64,000 nucleotides of DNA from Ceratorhiza oryzae-sativae (lineage: Eukaryota; Basidiomycota; Agaricomycetes; Cantharellales; Ceratobasidiaceae): assembly GCA_030998015.1 (NCBI GenBank), contig JARWMV010000252.1, positions 620,001 to 684,000 of the forward strand, given 5' to 3'. Both the position numbers and the translations under genes were made by a program. This document shows, piece by piece, positions 35,743 through 49,284 of this stretch (position 1 is its first letter; each line of letters opens with the position of its first letter). The notes under the pieces are model-generated. The model was given only the letters and a program-made list of their open reading frames with translations. It had not been told where the DNA came from and searched no databases.

Positions 35743-37697
35743 TTAGCCGTCGAACACGTCTCTTCCGATATAGTGCCCGCACCCATCGACGTGACCCGGC
35801 CCCCACTGCACAAACTCTTCCTCTTCCCACAGTCCCCCGACTGAGCTCGGACCGGTAGCCCCTGTCCCATCTCCCGTTACTGCTGCCGGATAAGTGGCAC
35901 CGTCATCGCCATCACCATCGCCATCAGACCCCGACGTCACCCGCCCCATTAACCCGCCATTCACGCTTCGCTCCGAGCCGAAACACACGATCGGAATCGT
36001 CGGCTCCCAACCGATCCAATGTCCAACCACCGCCACGTCCGCCACGCCTCGCAGCACGCTCTCCTCCTCCTCTGGCTCGAGGTCAAGGCCTAGGTCTAGG
36101 TCGCTGTCGACGTCAGTGAACCGCATGACTCGCACCGTCGCTGAATCCTGCATCCGTTTCCAAATCGCGTTGAGCGTCCGGCAGCCCTCGACGAATCCGC
36201 GCGTGAATGCGTTGGTCCAGTCGGTGCGTTGTTGAGGTGTCGGGTTAGATGGTCCGGCGAACGCAGTGGAAAAGGTACGCAGGGTGGGCGGCGAAGGCAC
36301 GACCCGAATTTTCCGGGCGTCTGAAGACGCATCTTCGTGGATCGGGGCGTGTCGAGGCAAGGCAAACGCAGACGCAGACGTAGAAGCACGTAGAGGCTGA
36401 GGATCGCGCAAAGAAATGGTAGCAGTCGCAAGTCCCTTTCGCCCCTTTCTCGCCCTTGCCGGGGTCGAGGCTGGTCGAACGGCACGTTCAGCCACGGCGG
36501 CCTGTTCCGCATTCGTAGCCTGCATGACAACTTGCTCTCTTCTCCTAGCCTCGAACCACTCTTGGATCACCCGTTCTTTTTCCTTGGCCCTCCCCACACC
36601 CGCCAACGCACACGCACGCCCAAACGAGGTCCACCCGGGCGAATCACGCGGCATCGGTCCGGCATTACGATCGATCACCACATGCTGCATACGCGCGAGC
36701 TGGCTGAGAAGCTTGCCGATGGCCTGTTCGGCTGAAGGAGGTGGGAGCGACGTCGTGGATATATCGAGAAACTCGAGCCGGGGAAAGGAGGATGCGTCTG
36801 GCAACGAGAGGTAGGGTGCGACGGGTTTTGCCGGGACTGAGATTCGGAGTGCGGTGATGTGTTGCCCGATGGGTGAAGTTGCGAGATTGGTGAGGACTTT
36901 GAAAGAGAAGAATGCCTAGGTGCGTGATTTAACTAAGGTAGTCCATAAGAGGAAAGGGCCTACGAGGGGTTGAGCAAATCGGATATGAGTCTTGTAGGAA
37001 ATCGTGTCTTGGGTGATCGAGAGTGTTTCGAGGTGGTTTTCTGGCGTGGCCGGCCATTTGGTGAGTTGTTCGATGGTCGAGTCAAAGTATGCACCCTGTA
37101 AGTATGCTTAGTAGCTGAATCCAACGCTTTCATGTGAATATGGGATAGGAAGAATGGTTCACCGCTCATGGACATGAAAATCACAACCCCCCATCACTCG
37201 ATGCGTACTGTGATGGAAACTGATCGAGCACGTACCTTGAGAAACGGCAAGTACGTCGCCTGCTTCACATACGGCCGAAACCTCAACAGCAAACTCCTCA
37301 AATCCATCCTTGGTTTGGAAAACATATCACGCAAATGCTCCGGTCCATACGTGGTTCCTATGCACAACTGTACAACAGGTACATTAGGCAACAGTGCAAG
37401 CAAATTGGCCACCAAATCCGCATCGGCCACCCACGTCCGGATACTAAACGATCGAACTTGGCTACTGGGATTGTACGCATCCTGTTCTTGTTGTTTGCGC
37501 GTGCGAAATACGTAGTAGAGCGCCAGAACTGCGTGCGGTGTGTGTACGATGATATGTTCGAAGATCTGGTGTGTTGGGACGGGGGAACGTGGGAGTGCGC
37601 GGCTGAGATTTAGGACTGCTTGTTGTCGGTCGAGTGGGGGTACATGTGAAAGGATAGCCGCGTAGATATCAGAAGGGAGGTCTGAGAATCTGAGCAT
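35743..37697 (-). CDS. F-box-like protein with disordered C-terminal half
   Basis: The start MLRFSDLPSDIYAAILSHVP, with LDRQQAVLNLSRALPRS close behind, is an F-box-like helix set; this is common in large Agaricomycete families whose targets are mostly unknown. Segments such as VRSFSIRTWVADADLVANLL and MDLRSLLLRFRPYVKQ suggest Leu-rich repeats. Short introns near 37230, 37090 and 36920 join the N-terminal exon to the exon that includes LTNLATSPIGQHITALRISV and PRLEFLDISTTSLPP. The C-terminal half includes a region rich in Ser, Pro and acidic residues (around DLDLGLDLEPEEEESVLRG) and ends GCGHYIGRDVFDG at 35743. The exact intron borders were not all checked. Confidence 0.6.
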
Positions 37698-39247
37698 GAT
37701 TGACGGGATATAGCCCGTTCAGGTATCGAATAATCGAGCTGAGGTAAATATAAAACTTGAGTTCTAGGATTTAAAAAGTAGTTTCCAGAACCTGTTGTAA
37801 ATTTGATTCTATCTGTAGCAGCCGAGTTGTATATTTCATTACAGCCTCATCACGGTGGTCGTGGTCGAAAGTGGCCAGTAACTCCATGCCAGACTCTCTG
37901 ACCGTGTGGATGTTACACGTGATTTCAGCGCTAGTCTCTTGCCTTTGGCTGTCTTTGGCTGACCTAGTGGCTCCATGATTTGTTTTGTGATTCGCATGGT
38001 ACTCAAGAAATTTTCGTGTTAAGTGTGACCCTCATCGTCCCTCTGTTGGTTTTTACCATGCTTAGGGAAAGGAAAGGAAAATCCAAAGCATGCGGCAGTC
38101 TCTCGAACAATACTCCTAGGCCAGCTCCTGGCACCACATGCACTAAACTGCTTAGATTTGCTCACACTGATGATCGATACTTGTAGAGAGTGACACCTTT
38201 GTGGGCACCTTGTGGATTATTTCATCCCGAATTGCTCTGTATTAGCTCAACGCAAGACCTCCGAAGGTTTCCTAGAGAATTGCTGGACAACTTTGTTCTA
38301 TCACTCCCATATGATACTAGTGTTACCTTTGGTACGTCTATGTAGTAGCTCGTCTTATTCTAGACATGCAATTGGTAGGATCTTGATTGTCGAAGCTCAT
38401 TTTCATGGGCACCACAACCCTTAGGATGAGCCAGTTATCTTTAACACCATTTTGGTGTCCTGGTACGATTCGTTACAGGTTCTGTACAAGGTCACAGGGG
38501 GTAGCTCACGCTTAGACTATACATATGAAAAGTATATTCCATAACTCGGGGGTGTGTTATATTAGAAGCAGGACGTGTTTCGAGGCTGATTCATTCCCCG
38601 GTAGGTCTTTGAATGCGTCCTGTGAACGCATTCGATGTCCAGTTGGCCAGGCAGGGGTTCCAACGGTGACTTGAGATTCCTTGAATTTATTCACCTAATC
38701 ATCAAAAACTAGGGGGCGCTCTGCGTTTTAGTATGGGGGTTACAAGCAGAGTGGTTGATTTTACCTTGATCCTCTGGAAATCACCACGTCCGCAGTAGCG
38801 GCGTTAGCAGTCCGCACACTCCGAATACAGCAACAGATATCCACTGCTACAATTCCACTGGAAATATTCAAACGAAAGCATATATTCAGGGATATCAGAA
38901 TGCATACGCCATATTTCGTCTGTGCTCTTAGTGATAATGCTATTGAGCACTTGTAAAAGAAGTTGGTCAGTAGCTTCCATCTCTTTTTCACCTCAGCGAA
39001 ATATTGTCTCGTTGGAGCTTGATAACTTTGGAACAACATAATGGATAAATATGATGCGCTTGAGCGTGTAATAGAGTACATACCCTGCGGAAATATACAA
39101 AAGAAGTGAAGAACCCCACATATCACATCTTTCAGCGACTCTGTTAACATTCCCTCGCTATCCTCGATACATGCTCCATCGTTGAGTAGATAACAGAACT
39201 CGACAATGGCACTTGTTTCAACGTGGTACATTGGGATCATACAAAAC
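37698..39247. other. intergenic, no gene recognised
   Basis: AT-rich sequence between the F-box-like gene start and the 3' end of the NB-ARC gene. An open frame at 38761-39240 on the minus strand has no recognisable features. Confidence 0.45.
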
Positions 39248-42200
39248 TCAACGATTCAAAACCCTATAAAGCAACCAACTAATGAGGACGAGAATAATGG
39301 AGAAAATGAAAATGAAAATGTTCATAGAGTAGTCCTTCTCTGGGTGCTCCTTCAGCTCGCGCTGAATAGCTTCAAGTGCCTGGATACTCTCTATCGTGTC
39401 AGCATCCGAGTCTCCTAGCGTGCGCGCCCGAACGTCCACTACACTTGACATCAGTGACTCTGCTTGGCGGAGCTGACTAGGCGAACACAAGTCATGGCCA
39501 ACGAATGCATGATTGACAACGTTTCAGGATGTTCGTTGCCCCATATTTGCCTCGTGCCGTCAGCTACTGCTTGTTGAAGACTCTTCGCCTTTTTCCATTG
39601 CCCTTGGTTGAAGTACACTTTGGCTAGGACACTCATGCACATCAAAGTGAATGGATGTTCTTTCCCCGGCACCCGCTTTGCGGCATTGAAGACCCGTAGC
39701 TGTAACGTCTCTGCCTCGGCCAATCGACCTTGTCCAATGTACGTCTCGGCGAGAAATGTCGCCGACGTCAAGCTTTCTGGGCTATCCACGCCCCATATTC
39801 TGCTCCCAGCTTCGACGACACCCTGCTGTAGCTTCTCTGCATCTGCCCATCGCTGTTGTGCGGAATATATCTTCGCGAGACCGCCAATAGCCATAAGAGT
39901 AGCTGGGTGCTCGCTGCCAAACGTTCGCCTGTGGCCTTCGACCACCTCTCGCTGTAGGGCTTCTGCCTCCTCCAAGCGTTTCTGCTTCAAGTAGGTTCGT
40001 GCCAAAGCTTGCATGGCCGTTAAAGTGCTATCGTGTTCGCCGCCCCGTGTTTGCTTGCCTATCTCAACCGCCTCTCTCTGCAGCGCCTCTGCCTCTGCCC
40101 ACCGCCATTGTTGTGCATAGACCTCAGCAAGTTGCCCGATTGCCATGACAGTAAACGGATGTTTGTGTCCCCATAGCCGTTTTGTCGCGTCAAGTGCCTC
40201 CCGCTCGATTGCCTCTGCTTCCTTCCACTTCCCCTGACTCCCGTATATAATCGCCAGGCGTTTCATATTTCCCAACACGTCGGGGTGGCCATTGCCGCAT
40301 ACTCGTCTTGCTACTTCCAATACTCCTTGCTGTATTTCCTCGGCTTCCGCCCATCGCCTTTGTAGGACGTATATGGAACCAAGGTTGCTAGCTGCCCTAA
40401 GGGATCGGACATGCTCATCGCTTCGGATCCGTTTTCCAACCTCCACTACCTCCCGGAAAAGTGATTCCGCCTCCTTCCAACGCCCATGAGCTATGCAAGT
40501 TTCCGCCAGGCAAGACATAGCTGTAAGAGTATCTGGGTGTTCGTTGCCCCAAACTCGCCTCCCAAACTTTAGCACTTCCCGTTGCAGAGGCTCCGCATCT
40601 CGCAATCTCCCTTGTCGCGCATACGCTAATGACAGCCTGAGCTTGCTAAGTAGGGTACGCGCATGACGGGGACCAAGTAACCTAATATTGGTCTCATTCT
40701 CAGCACTGGCTAGCTGTTCTTGGTCTCTCGGTGTTCCGTTTTCCAGATAGATCGCCCAGAAACGCCCAGCGATTCGTGGTCGAAGCCTTTCGTCGTCTGG
40801 CAAGCCGTCGACATGGACCCATAGCATTCGCCGAAAATCCATGTCTTCCTTGGTTTCCTTTTCCTCCATGACGGACGTAGCTAGCAGAAGTGCGGCGCAG
40901 ATACGCGTTTCAAGCGGAACAACAGACACAGTACGAGCCCATTGCTGTACAAGTGGATGTATCGAGTATGACCGATTATTGGCGTCATATGCAAGTAGAG
41001 AGTATGAAGTCAAGTTATGAACCGTTCGTAGAAATGCCGATTTGTCCCATGCGCCATCTGCGAGAGTCGTGAAGCTTTTCAGAAGCTCCACCATCATTTG
41101 CTCTGCCTTGGCTTCCTCGGCCGTCAACGGTAGGGGGTTTGGCTCGCCCTGAAGACCGAATGTAGCCAGCCGGAATATATCTTCCGTGATGTAGTCGTGG
41201 TGCATGAATGCAAGCACGTCGAATAGCCGCCGTGCAAGCGGCACTAGTCGTTCATAGCTGATGCGCCACGTCGCATATACCGTTAGCTCGTAGTCGTCCA
41301 TTTTTTGCGTCTCGTTTGCGTATTCTTCTAAGATCTGCCCTTGGCTCTTCAAGTACATTTCAAGGTATTCATCCACGCTACACATGTGTGTGCGAATATA
41401 TGCGCCAGCCTGGACGATCGCCAGCGGGAAATAGTTGATGGTCTTTGCAAAAGGCAATCAAATTCTCGTAAGATAACGCACTATATGCTATGTCAACTCA
41501 CCTGAGCTAGTTTAGCGGCCGCATCACTATCATAGTGCATGCTTCCGGTGGCCTTTTCAAGTAACTCCTGTGCTTCATCTTCGGTCATCTTCGTAACATG
41601 GCGTACCGCATCCATGCTATTGGCCAAGTTTGCCATTCCTCGATTCCGAGTCGTGACAATTATACTCCCATGAGAGCATGCGGGAAAGTAGCCACGGAGA
41701 TTTACGGAAGTGTCATCGGCATTGTTGAATATGATCAGCCACTTCTCGTCTATAGCTGCCAGCCAGGCAAGGGTGTCGCTGGCGCTATCCCCCACACCAT
41801 TTGCACGTGCGATGGAGCCAAGGTCGGTGTTGATGGTGCTCGTAGAAGTGCAGTCCACATAGAATACATGCTGGTACCTGTTATGGGATAGTCAGCCCAG
41901 CAATCACTTGACAAAAGCAGCCTAGCTCACTTGTTACCATGCAGCTCTACAAACTTGAGCGCCAGCTGCGTTTTCCCTACACCTCCAAGTCCATGCAGGA
42001 CATAGATACGACGCTGTGAGACCTCGCTTGCCATGAATCGCTCCATATCGTCCAACTGAGATCCGCGTCCGACGAATATGGGTGACGGCGGGGGACATCG
42101 CTTCGCGGTATAGCGGCTCCGTGCGGCTGGAACCGCCCCGCCTAGCCAGCAATATTCAATGAGTTGGTAGGGATCATTGCGAACTATGGCTTACTAAGGT

Positions 42201-43072
42201 AGTCCATTGGAACATTGGCGCTACCCTTTGCCAGCGTCTCCGCTAGCGCAGTCACGGTGGTGCTGTTTTCTAATAGCCTTAAATACGCTTGAGCATATTT
42301 GGTCCCAGCCGATCGTTTCCCCCAATCTATTGTTGCAATGCTTCCCATGCCTTGGCCGACGTAGAACCTAAAGTATACCCCCGGACGGTGTTTGAATCGA
42401 CCAGACACCTCTCGCGCGACCCGCTCGGATTCTACTAGTAATGCAGAACATGTTTCAGTTGGCGAAACCCCCCGCTTTGCACATAACTTACTCGAAGCAT
42501 CATTCTGTTCGGCTCCAACGCTCACAACACATCCCATGTGCCCATTCGGGAATACATTTGCCGCTTCTTCGAGCAGCTCCACTGTAGGGTTGAAACATGC
42601 GAGACCAATGTACATGGACTTTATACCTCCAAGCTCGACAACCTCTGCAGACTTGAACAGCCCGGGAACAGCAAATGTCGCACATACAGCTTCGACAATG
42701 GTGCAGTCTGGCAAGCTATTCGCTGCAACCGTATAATTGCGAAAGCGCACTGACACCCCAGCCCTCATTCCAATCTCGGGGGCTACGCACACCATACTGA
42801 GGTGATTGTTAGCCCTTGTGCCTCGACCAAAACTTGAATACGTACACTTTGCATCCCTCTGGCTCGTTGGCTTGGTCGTCCACCATACGCGCATCGGGCT
42901 TGAGGCCGCAAGCCTTGAGCGTACCCTCCATGGCGCTCTTCAATCTCGTCGCCTTGAATGCCTCCTTGCCCAAGAGCTTCTTCTCCGAAAACGCGACGTT
43001 CATGATCGTTATACAATGCTTTTTCGCTTCTTCAACGGATAGGCCAAGTCGACCTAGTAGTATGACTAACAA
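39248..43072 (-). CDS. patatin/NB-ARC/TPR receptor (NLR-like), N-terminally incomplete
   Basis: This has the layout of fungal NLR-like receptors. The patatin-like lipase part (LGRLGLSVEEAKKHCITIMN, EKKLLGKEAFKATRLKSAM, RAGVSVRFRNYTVAANSLPD, VPGLFKSAEVVELGGIK) lacks its N-terminal GGGxRG and GxSxG segments. After a short intron comes the NB-ARC domain: IFVGRGSQLDDMERF, P-loop HGLGGVGKTQLALKFVELHG, Walker B-like KWLIIFNNADD, GSIIVTTRNRG, and YFPLAIVQAGAYIRTH. Nine to ten kinesin-light-chain-type TPRs of 42 residues follow (for example LAEVYAQQWRWAEAEALQRE). The C-terminus is a membrane-like segment, MNIFIFIFSIILVLISWLLY, then RVLNR. One base is missing near 39480, joining the last TPR (LAMTC) to SQLRQAESLM. 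Part of this may be a pseudogene. Confidence 0.75.
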
Positions 43073-44626
43073 GCTGCACGCTTACTGTCAACAAACGGTA
43101 TGGGTCTAATAGTCGTTTACCCTTACCCTGAAACCCAGCCCAACCATGAGCCTAAAGTGTTGGCGGGTTTGGGTGGTTCAGGTAGCTCTAGTTCCTTTGC
43201 GTACGCTTCATTATTCGTCGATGACTTCAATCGTCGCCATCAACGACGCTACGCTGCCCGCATCTTTGGCAGTGTATCAACACACACGCGTACCCCGTCA
43301 ATCTCTCATAGGGCCAGCTCACCACAGGAAAGCGCATTTATAGATTCAATTTCATTCGGTGGCCGTGGGTTAGACATGGCGGTGAACCAGAACGCCCCCA
43401 ATATGACGAATGTGTCTTTATATCGTGTCTGTTTCCCAATATCTGGGGATCGGCTAGAGTATCCCGAGTGGCAAAATATCGCATTTGTATAGACCACATC
43501 GGGCACATGAGGCCATAGTCACAGGGTAGCCATGCCGCGATAGTATATCACCTCGCGTTTGTCTCGATTGTCTTGCTCGGTCCCCCGATCACACCACAAA
43601 CATGTGGGTGTGGCTATACACACTTGTTTAAGCCATAGCTGAACTCCAGCCATGGAATCTAGTCCCGAACCTTCTTGGTGCTAACCTTGATATATCCTCC
43701 ATACCCCTAGCAAAATTAGAGCTCGAGTTGAACTGGATCATGCGCACAGACGGTAAAAACGGTCTAGCAAGTATCAGTACGACAGATTGCTTTGATTGGC
43801 ATAAGCCCGGAAAGCCAACATGGAAAAATATACCATTCAACTGTTTCTACAGTACCATTTCAGTTTCTCCCGGAGATAGCTGGTGTCACCGACCGCGACT
43901 TGGTCTCAGGGAGCGACAAAAACACCACTACTAGATAATAACTTGATGTGGCTGCGCCGAGTCCCCCTCGAGATCGTGCACTATTGGACAAGCATTTTCG
44001 CTATTGCCTGTCTGTTGTTGTTTTCTGTATCAAGCCCCGCCATTCAAAACTCTTTGTGGTTCGTTCATATCATGAGATGTGCTGCTGTTGAACGGGGGTG
44101 TTGCTCGATGTGGTGCTAGTTTGGTATACACTACCTCGGCGCTCCACCGACACTGTTCAAATGTCCCCGTCGGTTCAGGATCGCGCCAATTGTTTATTCC
44201 CGCATCGAGGACACTGAAATGGTGAGTGCCAATCTTGTGTGGCATGGATGACATATCTTATTCATGCTCATTCGAACGAATGGCGGCAAGAGTTGCCACA
44301 GGAGAATTCTCATAACGATCCACAGCCGCAACAGCTCTGAGCCATAAATCCCGCCACGGGAGCATTAGTCATGGAAAAGGTGGCATTGACAACAAGCATA
44401 CGTAAACAGTGGTGCTTTACAGTTCAGACTAAGTTAATCATAAAAAAACACGAAGGTCTAAAGTAGAATGCGCAACCACGATCGCACAAGAAAGACAAGA
44501 GTTCAGAAAAAAAAAACGCGTCATGTAGATATTCTAGTAGTACAACTATGTAACGTACGTGAATCACAAAAAAAAATCAAAAATCAAGGTGTCCATACAG
44601 GGTCATTGTGAACCGAATCCAAGAAG
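43073..44626. other. upstream of the NLR-like gene, no clear gene
   Basis: The missing start of the patatin domain would be expected just above 43072. I searched the minus strand to about 43520 and found no GGGxRG or GxSxG motif. Short open frames at 43306-43506 and 43628-43840 are not recognisable. An A-rich stretch lies near 44500-44575. Confidence 0.45.
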
Positions 44627-45880
44627 CTACAAGGTTTTATCCCACAAACGCCATTCCAAGGCGGATCCCAAAGCACGCTCGACCGCAGTAACGTCTGCGG
44701 TCGGTAAACCGCTAAGCCGTCCCCATGTCGCGCTCGTATACGCCGCGTCGATCAAGAACTTTTGTGCCAAAACAAGTGCGCCCAGCAACATCTGGCGCGG
44801 ATCGGCAAGCTCAGGAGTAGTTCCTGCCGTCGTGCTTCTCGAGGAAGATCGTTTGGCGTAGATGTTCCCACCATCGAGTTGAGGAGGTACGGGATATGGG
44901 GGAGAAGGCGGCGGAGAAATTGGTGTTTGGACGCGCGCTTCGCATGCACTATGAGCGGCAAAACGAGCCCGAGTGATGTATGAGATGGCGAGCTTGAGGA
45001 CGCCACTGGGCACCGATGCCCGTCTGATCAGCTCGGTCGTGAACCAATGCAAGGTTGGCGGGTCGATGGGGATGGATCCGGCTATGGGCATGTACACGGC
45101 GACGCTGGGACCATGTCGTGAGGAAACGGGGGAAACAGGGGGAGAGGTGTGATAGTATACGGAGATTAATAAATCATATGCTTGTTCTGTTGCATAGCGA
45201 TCAGACGCGCGTCAAGCGGATCGAACATGGTACTCACGAACGAAGGCAGAGTGAGCATGTGGTGATTCAATTGAGCAAAAAGGTATCGAAGCCGCTTCAT
45301 CAAACTCCACAGACGCGTTTCTAGAGCGAGGAGGGGTCGGAGGCAGGGCCAGGTGAGAAGCAGAACGCAGAGCCAAGTCACAGTCGATGGTCAGAGGCAC
45401 AGAGTAGCTGTGCTTGTGAGAATAGCGAACTGAATGCGGACTGGGGTCAGGAGTGACGTAGTATCCAGCGCGGGGCGGAGGTCGGCTGCTAGGGGGGGCA
45501 CATTGGCGGTCCGGGTAGCAAGCCGACTCGTAGCTGGGATAGAGGTACTGGCTCTTTGCGGGCTGTGGCCAAGCCTGTCGCGACGGCGCAGAAGGCATGT
45601 TCTCGGACGACCGTGACGGGCGCAGCCCAGACGTCGGGGTGAGAGATCGAACGCGAGAAGTGTATGGGTGCCACCGTGAAGCGTCGCCACCCGAGCGAGG
45701 CCGGACGGTCGGTGGGGTGATTGGGCCTCGGTAAATCGGCTCATACGGAGGGGTCAAGTACGCGGTGGGATACTCCATGCTGTAAGGACTGGGGGGGCGA
45801 CGAGACACCGGGTTAAATGGGCAGGGGAATAAGTACGCGCTGTCGGGGACCTGGCGGCGTGGCCGTACCGAAACGAACAC
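44627..45880 (-). CDS. Pho85-type (Pcl-like) cyclin
   Basis: The C-terminal exon carries a cyclin fold of the Pcl / cyclin-Y group, which activates Pho85-like CDKs in nutrient and cell-polarity signalling. Visible blocks are WFTTELIRRASVPSGVLKLA, SYITRARF, LADPRQMLLGALVLAQKFLI, TSATWGRLSGLPTADV and VERALGSALEWRLWDKTL. A Ser/Pro-rich insert containing YAKRSSSRSTTAG splits the fold, as is usual in this group. The N-terminal exon (45238-45880) is Pro/Arg/Tyr-rich and probably disordered. The intron 45082-45237 (GTGAGTACC to GCCCATAG) keeps frame and gives PGSIPIDPPTLHW. The start is uncertain: the open frame begins at 45880, and another Met (MEYPTAYLTPPYEP) lies about 34 codons in. Confidence 0.75.
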
Positions 45881-48584
45881 AGGCCGAGACCGAAAACGAG
45901 GGATGTTGGCGCCACTTGGCTATGCGCGGCGGGGAGAGCAGAGCAGTGGGTGCAAACAGCGAGGCGGGTATGGTCATTCCCGCACGAAAAAACCGGCGGA
46001 CAGAACGGCCTGACACCAGGGGATCTGTCGGCAGGGGGCTATATAGTGCACCTGGGGGCCCTTTGTCCCGAGTAGGCAGTCTGGGGAGCGGCGAAGCTGT
46101 GCGCCTTGAGGCTTATCCAGGACACTGTGCAAATGAGCTGGCAGATCGTGGCGAGATCCCCAGAACCGTGCCAGCCGCACATGGATTGGTCCGCCAATTG
46201 CGCGCAATCGCAACGGGTGTTGTCCCCGGAACCCCCCATCGGTTCGGCCCACGTAACAGTACGACACGCGCCAGCATCGTGCATAATATCCCCAGGCGAA
46301 GCACCCACATCTCGTCTGCAGGGTTCGGCCCGACAAGCACAGCCTGCCCCGGATCACAACCATATATACACACCTAGCCCACCCGACAACCGTTCAGTCC
46401 ATCAGCCGTCGTGCTACTGTCTTCCCATGGAATGTGAAAATCACCGAACAGTGTCACAGACGCCGCCAACCCCATTGATCGACTCGAGAACGTGCCCATC
46501 GTTTGTTTGGACCCAGCGAGGCTGCACGCCGCTCTCGCCCCATCCTTATTCTCAGAGTATCAATCTGATCGTCAGGCCAGAACAACCGCCTTCATTTGGA
46601 GCGTAGAAGAAACAGCCCAGGTGAAGAGCATACGCGAGGCGCGATCACTCTGAGCGCCAAACCAGGCTCATACCGCAAAGGATCGAACAGAGGGGCGCCT
46701 TGCATAAACGAGGCGCAATTTACTCGACTATAATCGCTACCCCGACAAGCCACTATCCTATTGCGAGGGACACCATCAAGATCGAGCGTCTAGCTAGCGT
46801 CGTGGATACATCCAGGCTATGAACCGGGATCATCTGGCCCTCTCCGAATAGGGGCAGCAGCCGGGTCCACCGGCGGAGGAAAAGTCGACGCTTGGTCTCA
46901 TTCCATTTAATGACACGTCAACTCATATAGCGCCAATACTTCATGTAATGTTCAAGCCATATCCACCGCACGTGCCCATATTACAGCGGCCGTGCCTCGA
47001 ACATTTCAATTGCACATCAACACATGTTTTTTTTTTTTCCTGCCTTTGGAAAGTCTAAAACTCGTGGGTATGATGTTGACAGCAAAGGAATTTGTTCCCG
47101 CCTCGTGTTGGAGTACGCAGATCATTGGAATTTAACCGAATGCGTCGCCCGCCGCGGCGTCGATCGATCCCAGTGTTTCGAATGTTCGGACCGAGTTTTT
47201 TTTTCGCAGTCGAGGGTCGGATATGACTGTTTTGCGGTATGTAAAACGGTTATCTAAAAAGGAGAGTTTCGTCCCACACCACTTTCCGGTCTTATCACCC
47301 TTCCAGCAAACTACTCAAAGCAATCATGTTCGTATTGCCACTGACTCCAGAATTGGTGCGAAAAAAAAATGGCCACCCAAACCGATTCAGCAACTAAATT
47401 AAAAAAGCCCGCACATACATTCACGAAACAAAGCTCGATCAAACAAAGGGAACCTTCTCACCAACCCCGTTTGATCCACGTCACGTTTCATCCCTGCAGG
47501 ACCCAACTGACAGCAACTTTGACAACTCACGTCCTATCTGCCTGAAAAAAAATACCACCCCGCTTCATTTGCATCTGCTGTTCGTCGGAAATTACGCAAC
47601 CGAGTTTCGGTCATTCCGGCCGTGTGCCACTGATGGAGAAAGCGAGATCGGAGCGCGCTCCCCGAGGAGAAGCCAGGTACAATTAGTTCTGCATTCGGCG
47701 AGGGGAGGTGGATTCATCACGCCTTGGCCAAATGACTGTGATGGAACTCGCGGGCGCTGTGCTACTATTAGCTAGCGCAAGCGCTCGCGATATACGCGCG
47801 CGGCGCGTCTCACCGAATCCGAGTCGGGAATGCCACATACAATGACTCCGAAATATCCATTTGTAGTTCACCTACCAACCCATCATGGGGTTCCATCGCC
47901 GAGGCAGTCGACAGCGCTTGTCATCTCCAACACGCAGTTCCTGAACCTGGCGCTTGCCCGAGAATAGCGGGGGCTGAGTGATCTAGGCAGTGCCAAAGCC
48001 GGCGCCACATCAACTGCGATAATTAGAAAACAAGCGCGGTCTCCGAGCGCATACAAGGCTGAGGAATACTACCGCGCCCTCGCAGCTGTTTGGGTTCGGT
48101 GGCTGGCTTTCTGTTGCAGTGAAAGGCAAGGCCGAAGACGTCATTGATGGTAAGCACGATGTGATGCTGTGCGGCCGGCGTGCAAAGCGCCAATCTTTGT
48201 ATGATATCCTGCCAAGCGTAGAGCCCCAGAACACTAAATCATAGTTCGACACAGGGTAGGGCGTCAGGAACCAAGCGAGTCACTCATATTCATCCGAGGA
48301 AATCTCTGTAGAGCTTTGGCCAACTAAAATCTATTTGTTAGCAAATCAGCGTGCAATAATCACCATCAATAAGCCCGTTCATTCGGTGTCGGCGTGCGTT
48401 TAGAGAAGGTTCTATCGGAATAGCAGCTAGGTTTTCCTAACCTACCTTTCTTGATTCGATTGTTCGTTTGCTGTTCTTATTCTTCCGTGATGACCCCGAA
48501 CGATCGAGTATACTGGTGGATGCACAAATCCACGATAATCGATGGCCATTCACGATAGAGTCATTCTGAAAGAACTTGACGTCA
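45881..48584. other. intergenic, no gene recognised
   Basis: This contains the upstream region of the cyclin gene, then about 2 kb of sequence with short T- and A-runs (near 47026 and 47190). No supported gene, RNA or repeat was seen. Confidence 0.45.
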
Positions 48585-48780
48585 TTTTAGTGAAAAGGCC
48601 ACATATTTGCATTTCATGAAGAGTAGATTATGCAAAATCGCAGTCGATTTCTACAGTCCATTGCAATGTGAATTTGAGCAACAAGACGCACTGGCTTGGG
48701 GTGCCAAGGTTGAAGGCTTTCCTAGTACAAACGGCAATTTCATTCGAACAGTTGCCTTTGGGCATGGGAGTGTGTTCAGA
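48585..48780 (-). pseudogene. decayed 3' end of a second GH51 gene
   Basis: On the minus strand, 48776-48658 reads NTLPCPKATVRMKLPFVLGK followed by AFNLGTPSQCVLLLKFTLQ. The intact gene's C-terminus reads NTPSSPNAIVPKEVPFAAGK followed by AFNFAIPGQSVVVLKLKLQ. Similarity continues past the stop into the 3' flank (CTGTAGAAA, then GAAATG and ATATGTG). The stop codon itself is changed (TAG to TGG). No upstream part of the gene is found in the 440 bases before the intact gene, so this is a fragment. Confidence 0.65.
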
Positions 48781-49284
48781 ACTAGCAAGTGGTTTAGGGT
48801 AGACAACTCAGCAAGTTGTACAAACGATCGGAGCGCTTGTCTTGCGATTTACACTTGGTATCACTTGCACCCGTAGACTTCATTACCTTGACCAGTTCTG
48901 CTGCCACATCTAAACTGTTAACGCTCAAAATTTGAACGAATATATGCTGGCTTCATTTTTAGGGCTAGCAAAGTCACCATAGAAAGTATAAGACTTATTC
49001 GAGTGATTATAGCGGCTGTGGTGGAGGCGACCGTAGTCGAGAACAGGTTGCGCGCTGTCCTTTTCAAATTGCCTTGAATCAAGTGCATATGCGCAGCCTT
49101 CGGAATGAATAACTCGTAATGCCTTAGTAATCAAGTGTACTGGTAGAACTTGTGCATCTATCACAAGTAATAGCTGTTCACACAAAAGACCCTCTAAATG
49201 CAGCTGATGCCATTCTATTGAAGCGGCCACACATATTTTCATTTCGTGTACAGCAGGCTATTTGAAGTCGCAGTTTTCTACAGC

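Noticed and set aside
38761..39240. 159-codon minus-strand open frame after the NLR-like gene
   Set aside because: Cys/Ile-rich without motifs and out of frame with the gene end at 39248; probably chance.
43306..43506. Possible N-terminal exon of the patatin domain
   Set aside because: Lacks GGGxRG and GxSxG, and no splice path to 43072 in frame was found.
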